Source of the DNA: Flavobacteriales bacterium UBA7666
GTDB lineage: Bacteria > Bacteroidota > Bacteroidia > Flavobacteriales_D > Crocinitomicaceae
Reading direction: 5' to 3'
Assembly: GCA_002483265.1 (NCBI GenBank)
Contig: DLHO01000022.1
Span: forward strand, 248,860-312,859
Length of the DNA stretch: 64,000 nucleotides
Position numbers and translations under genes: made by a program. The notes beneath the pieces are model-generated. The model was given only the letters and a program-made list of their open reading frames with translations. It made no database searches and was not told the DNA's origin. Numbering within the stretch: the first letter of the stretch is position 1; each line of letters opens with the position of its first letter. Shown piece after piece: positions 44,765-52,075 of this stretch.

Positions 44765-45286
44765 ATGAAGGAACCTGATTGGATTATGGATGATCAATTG
44801 CGCAGCTGGAACAATGGCGGTTTGATTTGTTTAAACACGGCAACGTTTTTGATCCTTCCTATAGGTTTAATCACCGCTTTTATCGATAATCCAAAATACA
44901 TCCATGCGCTGTGGATAGGGATTATTCTCCTATACCTGCTTTACGAACTTGGAATGAACACCTATATCCGTATCACGTATTTGAACGGGGATTTGAAATT
45001 TGAACGTCCGCTGAGAAAGTACAGTTTATTTGCGCGGAAGAAACCTCGTCAGCTGCTAATTCGCGCCGATGAATGGACGGACTTGTATTGGTTTAGTCCC
45101 AGAAACAGTTTTGCCTACTATTTCCGAAACGATCACACTGCAGCATATTTCGCAGCAGGTGACGGTTTCACATCTTTACATCGGAAACTGGAAAAGCTTT
45201 TCCCCGGCCGATTGAAGACCAGTCTGGATTTTCCGAGGGAGACGAAGAAAAGGTTGAAGAAGGCGGAGCCGGGGCGGGTGTTTTGA
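44765..45286 (+). CDS. Membrane protein of unknown function, tandem paralog 2
   Basis: 173 residues, same design as paralog 1: MKEPDWIMDDQLRSWNNGGL, two TM helices (LNTATFLILPIGLITAF and ALWIGIILLYLLYELGM), then RPLRKYSLFARKKPRQLLIR, DEWTDLYWF, and the tail KKAEPGRVF. The helices differ more than the soluble part. Structured element 3 begins right after its stop. Confidence 0.75.
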   Translation: MKEPDWIMDDQLRSWNNGGLICLNTATFLILPIGLITAFIDNPKYIHALWIGIILLYLLYELGMNTYIRITYLNGDLKFERPLRKYSLFARKKPRQLLIRADEWTDLYWFSPRNSFAYYFRNDHTAAYFAAGDGFTSLHRKLEKLFPGRLKTSLDFPRETKKRLKKAEPGRVF

Positions 45287-45289
45287 TTT

Positions 45290-45316
45290 CTACTTTTTTC
45301 ATTGCCAAAAAAGTAG
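45290..45316 (+). terminator. Short A/T hairpin, leading part of structured element 3
   Basis: CTACTTTTTT (45290-45299) pairs with AAAAAAGTAG (45307-45316), loop CATTGCC. It starts 3 bp after the stop codon of paralog 2 and is followed by CAAAAAGGCTAG and the long hairpin. Confidence 0.65.
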
Positions 45317-45327
45317 CAAAAAGGCTA

Positions 45328-45461
45328 GGCGCGGGTAAACCAATCGACCTGTTAGCAGGTTATGACAGAATTCACCTTAAACTCAGCGTACCGCCTCAAA
45401 CAGAAGGTGAATTTACCTGTCATTTACTGCACAGGTACCCGATCTCGTTTACCAATGCGCC
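45328..45461 (+). repeat. Structured hairpin element, copy 3
   Basis: Stems: GGCGC/GCGCC, GGTAAAC/GTTTACC, ATCG/CGAT, CCTGT/ACAGG, GCAG/CTGC, ATGACAG/CTGTCAT, inner AATTCACCTT/AAGGTGAATT. Loop TAAACTCAGCGTACCGCC then CTCAAACAG. An open reading frame (45283-45507) crosses it but is not a gene: it runs through both arms of the hairpin and is not conserved in the other copies. Confidence 0.88.
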
Positions 45462-45503
45462 GGATAGGGATTTGAGTAAGTTGGTTTATTTCTGGCTGCG
45501 TAT

Positions 45504-45935
45504 TTAAAGATCATCATCGATAAGGCCACTATTAATCCTTCGTTTTCCGAAGAAGAGGGATGCGGTCATGGAAAGAAGTAAAATCGATTCGATTAGAAAA
45601 GCATACGAGCTGTCCAATTTCAATAATCCGTAAACATCCCGGAAGAGGTACCAAAAAGGAAGCGTGGACATTCCTCCCACGATAAAATTGGTTATGATTA
45701 ATTGGCTGATAAAAAATCCCAAAACAGCTAAGAGGAACAATCGGATACCTCTTGGATTCCAACTAATCAGTGCCAACAGGACAATTCCTTCCCAGAAAAT
45801 GGCTGGAATGCGGAAAGCGGCCTTCAAGGTGTATTGACCGTAGTACCAATTGACCAAATTGATTAGTAAGGCTGATCCGAAGATAACTAAGAAGACAAGC
45901 TTTTGGTTGGGGTGGAGTTTGGAGAGGAGGGGCAT
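45504..45935 (-). CDS. Membrane protein of unknown function
   Basis: 143 residues with four hydrophobic helices (LVFLVIFGSALLINLVNWY; FWEGIVLLALISW; LFLLAVLGFFISQLIITNFI; FLIESILLLSMTASLFF). It starts only 5 bp after the stop of the HNH nuclease gene, same strand, so it may be the last gene of the accessory operon or an older resident at its edge. A four-helix protein could be a membrane effector of a defence system, but no sequence feature shows this. Confidence 0.7.
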   Translation of the reverse strand: MPLLSKLHPNQKLVFLVIFGSALLINLVNWYYGQYTLKAAFRIPAIFWEGIVLLALISWNPRGIRLFLLAVLGFFISQLIITNFIVGGMSTLPFWYLFRDVYGLLKLDSSYAFLIESILLLSMTASLFFGKRRINSGLIDDDL

Positions 45936-45940
45936 GGGAT

Positions 45941-46954
45941 TTAAATAATATCTTCCATCAAATCTTTCGTCAATTTAGCAAGTGGACGCTCATGGATTTG
46001 TTCAGGTAATACATAATTTCCAAATAGCATTCTAGGAATCTCATCAGGAGATTGAAATAACTCTCCATAATTTTCTTTTAGTTGATTGACATATTTTTGG
46101 GAGTAAACAATTCGTTTTTGAAGCAGCTCTCGAATATAGTCCAAATGAGTGTCATAGAGATTTTTTAAATTGAAAAATTGGTAGAACTCAATAGCACGTA
46201 TAAAATCTTTATCTGAACTTGTTCTTGGTGGGCGAGGTAAGATTTCTAATTCTATTTTCACTTTCTTATCAAAGAATACATCTAATGTTTCAGCAGGCAC
46301 ATTGAATTTGACAATATCATCAAAATCATCAAGATATGGATGTAAATGTAAATCAAGGAATAAGTCTTCACTTCCTTTTATTCTTTGATTGCAAATGGTG
46401 CATGAAGGAATTAGATTATAAAATGAAAGTGCGAACCAAGGATATTTGTATTTTGGAAAATAATGATCTAAATCAAAAAGTAGAGTATTATTACCGTTCG
46501 AATTTTTCACAAAACTTATCCAATTTCGATTACAATATGGACATGCCTTAAGATTTAAAGACTGAAACCATTTTATATTTCGACTTGAATCTTTATTACC
46601 ATTTCGAAAGCTTTCATAGATAAATACGTTTTCGAGCAGCCTACCATGAAGAGCCTCTAAATTTTTCAAACAGGAATCAACTTTAAGCCATTCTTCTTGA
46701 ATATTTTTATGCAAATCAAGTAATTGAATAGGAGGACTGATGGTAATTTCTTCTAGTTTGGATTCAAGAAATGAATAGAATGGTGCGTAGATCGGATTCT
46801 GAGTCTTTGCAAATTCAGATAATTTATTGTGGATGCTATAATCATAATAAATACGACCAGTATTACGGTCCGGTTTCACTAATTTGGGATTAAGTCGATG
46901 GTAATGATCTTTCGCTAATCCATCTAATAAATTAAAATCAATTATTTTACGCAT
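45941..46954 (-). CDS. HNH endonuclease-like protein (Septu PtuB-like)
   Basis: 337 residues. A zinc-framed HNH core lies in the middle: C138 and C141 in ACPYCNRNW, D163-H164 in FDLDHYFPKY, N180 in FALSFYNLIPSC, and C185/C188 in CTICNQR. This CxxC...DH...N...CxxC layout is that of the HNH proteins paired with ATPases in Septu and type I-A retron systems. The flanking 130 N-terminal and 150 C-terminal residues are helical. The gene starts 1 bp after the stop of the ATPase gene, so the two are translated together. Probably DNA-cutting effector; no reverse transcriptase is nearby. Confidence 0.85.
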   Translation of the reverse strand: MRKIIDFNLLDGLAKDHYHRLNPKLVKPDRNTGRIYYDYSIHNKLSEFAKTQNPIYAPFYSFLESKLEEITISPPIQLLDLHKNIQEEWLKVDSCLKNLEALHGRLLENVFIYESFRNGNKDSSRNIKWFQSLNLKACPYCNRNWISFVKNSNGNNTLLFDLDHYFPKYKYPWFALSFYNLIPSCTICNQRIKGSEDLFLDLHLHPYLDDFDDIVKFNVPAETLDVFFDKKVKIELEILPRPPRTSSDKDFIRAIEFYQFFNLKNLYDTHLDYIRELLQKRIVYSQKYVNQLKENYGELFQSPDEIPRMLFGNYVLPEQIHERPLAKLTKDLMEDII

Positions 46955-46955
46955 C

Positions 46956-49235
46956 TTACTTTCTTTTTTGATTTTCCAATTGACGCAATACTTCCTGTTG
47001 TTTTCGTATACGATCGTCTATATCATCATTATCATCTGAAAAAGCTGGATACTGTAATTTGAAGAGTTGTTTCAGGCGACTTTGAATTATGGGTTCTCCG
47101 ATAAGTTCAATGATCTCTTTGATTTGTATGATTTTTCCGGTATCACCTAAAAGTTTCTCAGGTTTAAGATGAGACATAACATATTCAATTTTATCCTTCG
47201 CAAATTCGCCCATAAAACCATCCTTCAAGAAAAAATCATTAGCCAATAATTCATGGATGTTAGCACCAAAAGTTTGTGTAGATTCTTTGGTGGAAGGTTC
47301 TCCATTTTCAAGGCGTAAGATATTGCTAGCCGGAATATCTGAGAGAATAAAAGGCGAATGTGTGGCAAAAAGGACATTCAGACCTGTTATCCGTTCAAGT
47401 TTAATTCTACCAATTGAATCAATTAAATACTTGATAAACTTGCGTTGTAGATCCGGATGAAAATACAATTCAATCTCATCAAAAATTAAATTGACATGCG
47501 AATAAGCAACTCTATTTTTGTCCGTTTCATCAATAGATTCAAGATTGCTTAGGTGGTAAATGACCGTTTGAACGGAATGAATTAATTGCTTTTCTCCGGA
47601 ACTCAATCCACCAAATCGGGGTTGTTTTTTTATCCATTCAGAATCTTTTTCGTGTCTCGAATAAAACTCTTCTTCAGAGACACTATCTGATAACATAAAA
47701 TCGATATCAAAAATGGCAGGTGGGAGTTTTTCCTGAATAATATTGAAATTGTCATTCTGGCTAATCCCACAAAATGGTATTAGGTGACTTGGTGTAATTA
47801 AATGGCCCTTTTCTTCTCTTTCCCATGTATTGTTTTTTGAACTTTTCAACCTTTCGTTAAAATAGTTAATCACCTGGCGAATTTTAAAGGTAACATGACT
47901 TTTGTCCTTTTTATAATATGCATACACCAAATCAACATAATCAGGGTTTTCTATTGCTCTTTCTGGAGTTCTTATGTTTGAATAACCATCATAAGTGTCA
48001 AGAATTTTATACCACTTGGCTACAAAATAATCTAATAACTCCTGATGATATGGGATTTTTTCTAATTGTTCAAATTCAATTTCTAATTCCTCTAAAATGA
48101 ACTTACGGATAAAAAAAACTTCCAAATTCATGCCTTCTTTCAACATGTTTATGGAAAGAAGCGCCTTTTCTTTTATCGATTTTTTTAACTCAAAATGAAT
48201 TCCAATAATATTCTGACTTTCATTCAAAAGTAAATTGCGATCATCGATTTTATTTAATCTGGCTGAAATTAAATTTGCTAATAATCGTGCACGTGCAAAA
48301 CCTTCTTCTTTATTGATACTGAAATTTCCATCATTTCGCATCGGATTAATTACCAAGGGGGTCTTATAACCGTCATTTTTGTGAAACAGTGCATCTAACC
48401 AGGTACCGCTTAATCTGCTGTTCAAAGAATGGTGGGAATAATTAATGGCTATTGAATAAAATAATTTGGAAAAATCAAAATGCTTTAAGTCTAGGTATTT
48501 GTTTTCTTGATTAATCCAATTTTTGATTGATGAATTACCATTATAAATCTTCAATTCATACAAGTCGTTATTTTCAGAGAAAAGGATCGAAACATTTAAT
48601 TGATTCAGTGTTTTGTGAAAGGCTTCCTCGTCCTCAATTTTATCCTTAAGGTTAAGTGTTTTCTGATTGATTGTATTTGTAATAATATCGATTATTTGAT
48701 TGACTTCCTGCTCTTTATTCGTTGAATTATATGCGATTCTTATCGAATCGTCTAATTTCAACTTTCTGATTAAATCGAAGTAATAACCAAAAAGAGATTT
48801 ATATCCATTTGTTTGAAGACCTTGGTTTAAATCGAGTTTTTCAAAAAGCAAACGATTAATGTGAATAGCACTCAATTCCTCTAATTCGTTTAAGCGATAG
48901 CGTTGAATATTGTCTGTAAAATCAATATAATCTTTATCTAAGGCTATCTTATAAATAGCATAAAATAACAACTCAATCAAAGAACTTTTTCCGCAGCCGT
49001 TTTTCCCTACAATAGCCGAAATATTTAGTGTTTTACCATTTGAAGTAGTATACAACTCTTCAATATTACCTGAAATATTGGTTGTTTCGAAAGTCTCAAT
49101 TTCGTCTTGAGTTATTGACGTGGAAATCTTGTAGTTCCTGTAAAATAAGTACTTCTGACCGATTTTCAAATTCTTTAAAAAACGGTCATTACATCCTTTT
49201 AATGGAACGATTCCGATTAGTTTAAATCCGCTCAT
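46956..49235 (-). CDS. ABC-type AAA ATPase (Septu PtuA-like / OLD-like)
   Basis: 759 residues. Walker A GKNGCGKSS (77-85), signature LSSGEKQ (544-550), Walker B NLIFDE (about 582-587), H-loop ATHSPF (624-629). Between them is a long insertion of more than 400 residues, probably coiled coil and substrate domain, as in SMC/Rad50-like defence ATPases. The C-terminus is highly charged (DDNDDIDDRIRKQQEVLRQL). It would sense a DNA or phage cue and control the HNH partner encoded 1 bp downstream. Part of the five-gene operon 54627 to 45941. Confidence 0.88.
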   Translation of the reverse strand: MSGFKLIGIVPLKGCNDRFLKNLKIGQKYLFYRNYKISTSITQDEIETFETTNISGNIEELYTTSNGKTLNISAIVGKNGCGKSSLIELLFYAIYKIALDKDYIDFTDNIQRYRLNELEELSAIHINRLLFEKLDLNQGLQTNGYKSLFGYYFDLIRKLKLDDSIRIAYNSTNKEQEVNQIIDIITNTINQKTLNLKDKIEDEEAFHKTLNQLNVSILFSENNDLYELKIYNGNSSIKNWINQENKYLDLKHFDFSKLFYSIAINYSHHSLNSRLSGTWLDALFHKNDGYKTPLVINPMRNDGNFSINKEEGFARARLLANLISARLNKIDDRNLLLNESQNIIGIHFELKKSIKEKALLSINMLKEGMNLEVFFIRKFILEELEIEFEQLEKIPYHQELLDYFVAKWYKILDTYDGYSNIRTPERAIENPDYVDLVYAYYKKDKSHVTFKIRQVINYFNERLKSSKNNTWEREEKGHLITPSHLIPFCGISQNDNFNIIQEKLPPAIFDIDFMLSDSVSEEEFYSRHEKDSEWIKKQPRFGGLSSGEKQLIHSVQTVIYHLSNLESIDETDKNRVAYSHVNLIFDEIELYFHPDLQRKFIKYLIDSIGRIKLERITGLNVLFATHSPFILSDIPASNILRLENGEPSTKESTQTFGANIHELLANDFFLKDGFMGEFAKDKIEYVMSHLKPEKLLGDTGKIIQIKEIIELIGEPIIQSRLKQLFKLQYPAFSDDNDDIDDRIRKQQEVLRQLENQKRK

Positions 49236-49258
49236 TTGTGAATAGTTAATTATGGTTG

Positions 49259-52063
49259 TCAGTTTTTCAAATAAATTGCAAAGTATCTTTCTTGAATTGT
49301 CGTTTTATTAGTTTGCTCAGGAGAAATAATATAATTTTCAATAGCTTGTTTGAGGGGAATGCATCTTGCAAACCTTTTTGTATAGCTTTTTCGAATATAA
49401 CATAAGATCCATTCGGGGTCAAATTTTGAGTAATCAAATGTATCCAGATTCAATAGCCATTGGTAATAAATTCCATGATTGTTGAGATTTTTAAATCGTT
49501 CTTCTGTTAAATCTAACTCTAGCTTGAATAGAGCTTCTATTAAGAAATCAAGATTTCCATTGTAGTTTGGATACCCATGAAAATTATTACGAGGTGATTT
49601 GATAGGTTCGACTGGAGAATACTGTATAATTAATTGGTTCAAATAATCATCATTAGGTTTAATCATGCCATGGACAAGACCTAAGCAATAACCAATTTTG
49701 ATTTCATTGGGATTTTTAAAGTGATTTTCAAATATTTCGACTAATTCTTTTTGTTGATCCTTATTGCTTGTTGCTCTAGCAATATGTAAAGAACAAAAGT
49801 CATTTGTAGGGGTATTATCTTTTAGTTTTGAAAGAATTTCTTTGAATTCTCTATCATTAAAAGAAATTTCCAGATTATAGTCAATAGCAATCTCAGTCAT
49901 CATATGATAAAAATGGACAACCGTTTTGTTTTTATTTTTAATAGCTGCAAGTAAAATGGATTTCCATAACTGAACATCAATCATATCAGATTTTGAGACT
50001 AACATGGATATAAGTTTATATTGATCTATTTGAATATCTGTATTCGTAATCAGTTTAGGAATGAGCTTAAAACATTTTTTGATAAATACAGGTTCGAAAT
50101 CCATTATCCATAAAATTGAAAAGGCATTATTTAGCCAGGTTCTGTATTTGTTTTTAAAAAGCCTCTTAGCATATTGATCAGTAAGCGTAAGAGATTTCTC
50201 GGCAATTTCAATTTGTTGAAATAAGTTTAGAATGATATCAGTAATTTGTTTTCCTTTTTTATTAGATGATTTATATTGAATTTTTTTGATTTTATATTTT
50301 GTCGCGTAGGATTTTATTGTATCAAACTCCCCGAATTTTAAGAGCTGAATAAGAGTCCAGTCATTAAATGCAGTTACTCTACTGCTATTATTATTTGTCG
50401 CATAAGAAGCTATCATAGCTTCCATAAAACAATTGACAATTTGCCTGAACTCAGTAAAATTTTCGTAAATAATGCAATTGTTTTCAAGAAATAAACGGAT
50501 TTGTGCATATTCAAAACCTAATTCATTTACCGAACCATTGCTACTCATACCACCATTATAGGATGTGAAATAATTAGAAATGATTTTTTTATTTATTTCG
50601 GACATTTTGTGATATGCATCTTTTATATAATGATCATTACTCATCCAACGAATAACTTCCTTTACAAGTTCATTATTACTTTCCCGATTAATTTCATCGA
50701 GTTCAATACTTTTTAACTTTTCAAAATCAATACCTGTCTCATCATCAAAAAAATGATGGTTGTAAATGGAGGTCTTAAGTTTTAATAAATTATACTTTGT
50801 TCGGAAAATATTGATTTCATTATTTTCTTTTTTGGCGATATCTAAACATTCATAATAGGAATCAATTGCATCCTTAAAGTTTCCGATCTTGAATAATGTA
50901 AATGCCTTTTTAAATGTGTAAACAAAATCACTTTCATCATTGTCTCTAAAATTGAGATCCATCGATTTAAAATCAAAGAAATGAAAACGGCACCTTGAAC
51001 ATTGACAGTCTTCTTTAATAATTTCTGGCAATGAATGTTTTTTATTCCCACACGTTATATAGTATACACTCTGTGATTGAAGTTTTTCTATTAAAAACTT
51101 AGTTTGGTCAGTTGTTGCAATTGTATCATTGATTCCAGTATCATTGATTAATTTGATCTTTCCTTTTTTATCAGTTTCGACATTGGATAAAACCTTATAA
51201 ACTAATTCGGATACTGTATCTAATTTATAAGGAGAGAAGCCGATTTCAGTGTCTATTCTTGAAAGAAGTAATTTGTTTAATATATCGTAAGGAATTGATT
51301 TTAAATCTTGAAATAAAATTTGAAAATGAGAATGTAAAATGCTAAGGGTATGATTTTCATCTTTTAATTCTATGATTGAGTTATTTTGTTTCTTTGGAAT
51401 TGAATTGTTTGAGTCTTCTTCTTGATTAATCAACTCAGAAAGACCTGATTTGATTAACTGTTGACTTAATTTTGTGAAATCAGAAAAATAATTGACTTTA
51501 ATATTTCCGCAAAGAGAAATTAATTCTGGATGTAATTTATTTTCTTTATCAGACGAATCTCCATAATCATTAGAATTTGCAGTAATAAAGTGAAATTCTT
51601 CAATCCCATGGTCTATAGCCTCATTAATTGAAGATGCAAAAATTAAAAAATCATTATCACTTGCTTGCTTACTATGAAAAGGGGCTTTGGAATTTGTTTT
51701 TTGTTCATACATTGTTTTGTACAAAGCACTTTCGGCAGAGTAAACTCTGGAGTGATTAAGAAATAATTTATTTAGAAGGTGAATCTGGCCTTCTAAAGAC
51801 TCTAAGGCTAAATCTTCTCCATTTTGAGGGATGGAAGCTTTTAAAAGGCTTAGTTTGGACTTAATATCTGAGATACTTTTTCTAAGTTTATCAAGTTCAA
51901 TCACTTGATGTTTTTCCCACTCTAATTTTAAAGTTTCAGGATAAAGTAGTGTAATAGTTCCTTCTTTACACCATAAATCTAATTGTTTCAAAGAATTGCT
52001 AAATTTTGATTTGGCAATCAAAGATTTCTTTATCGTTGCAGTATCAATCAATAGATATTTCAT
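49259..52063 (-). CDS. PIN-domain protein with long helical C-terminal region
   Basis: 934 residues. Residues 1-170 form a PIN-type nuclease domain of the DUF4935 style: D7 in YLLIDTATI, E43 in YPETLKLEW, D136/D138 in ASDNDFLIFAS, and D166 in TANSNDYGD are the candidate acidic cluster. A zinc-ribbon-like segment follows near 335-360 (TCGNKKHSLPEI and DCQCSRCRFHF). The remaining 570 residues are helical, starting with a TPR-like AFTLFKIGNFKDAIDSYYEC. PIN domains cut RNA; a large repeat tail could be a sensor. It lies between helicase and ATPase genes with 12- and 23-bp gaps. The function is inferred. Confidence 0.75.
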   Translation of the reverse strand: MKYLLIDTATIKKSLIAKSKFSNSLKQLDLWCKEGTITLLYPETLKLEWEKHQVIELDKLRKSISDIKSKLSLLKASIPQNGEDLALESLEGQIHLLNKLFLNHSRVYSAESALYKTMYEQKTNSKAPFHSKQASDNDFLIFASSINEAIDHGIEEFHFITANSNDYGDSSDKENKLHPELISLCGNIKVNYFSDFTKLSQQLIKSGLSELINQEEDSNNSIPKKQNNSIIELKDENHTLSILHSHFQILFQDLKSIPYDILNKLLLSRIDTEIGFSPYKLDTVSELVYKVLSNVETDKKGKIKLINDTGINDTIATTDQTKFLIEKLQSQSVYYITCGNKKHSLPEIIKEDCQCSRCRFHFFDFKSMDLNFRDNDESDFVYTFKKAFTLFKIGNFKDAIDSYYECLDIAKKENNEINIFRTKYNLLKLKTSIYNHHFFDDETGIDFEKLKSIELDEINRESNNELVKEVIRWMSNDHYIKDAYHKMSEINKKIISNYFTSYNGGMSSNGSVNELGFEYAQIRLFLENNCIIYENFTEFRQIVNCFMEAMIASYATNNNSSRVTAFNDWTLIQLLKFGEFDTIKSYATKYKIKKIQYKSSNKKGKQITDIILNLFQQIEIAEKSLTLTDQYAKRLFKNKYRTWLNNAFSILWIMDFEPVFIKKCFKLIPKLITNTDIQIDQYKLISMLVSKSDMIDVQLWKSILLAAIKNKNKTVVHFYHMMTEIAIDYNLEISFNDREFKEILSKLKDNTPTNDFCSLHIARATSNKDQQKELVEIFENHFKNPNEIKIGYCLGLVHGMIKPNDDYLNQLIIQYSPVEPIKSPRNNFHGYPNYNGNLDFLIEALFKLELDLTEERFKNLNNHGIYYQWLLNLDTFDYSKFDPEWILCYIRKSYTKRFARCIPLKQAIENYIISPEQTNKTTIQERYFAIYLKN

Positions 52064-52075
52064 ATCTAATAGACG

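Noticed and set aside
37207..45461. Long hairpins considered as retron msr/msd
   Set aside because: No reverse transcriptase gene is in the window, and copies are dispersed after unrelated genes.
45283..45507. Open frame of 74 codons after tandem paralog 2
   Set aside because: It runs through both arms of structured element copy 3; the frame is not kept in copies 1, 2 or 4, and its composition follows the hairpin.
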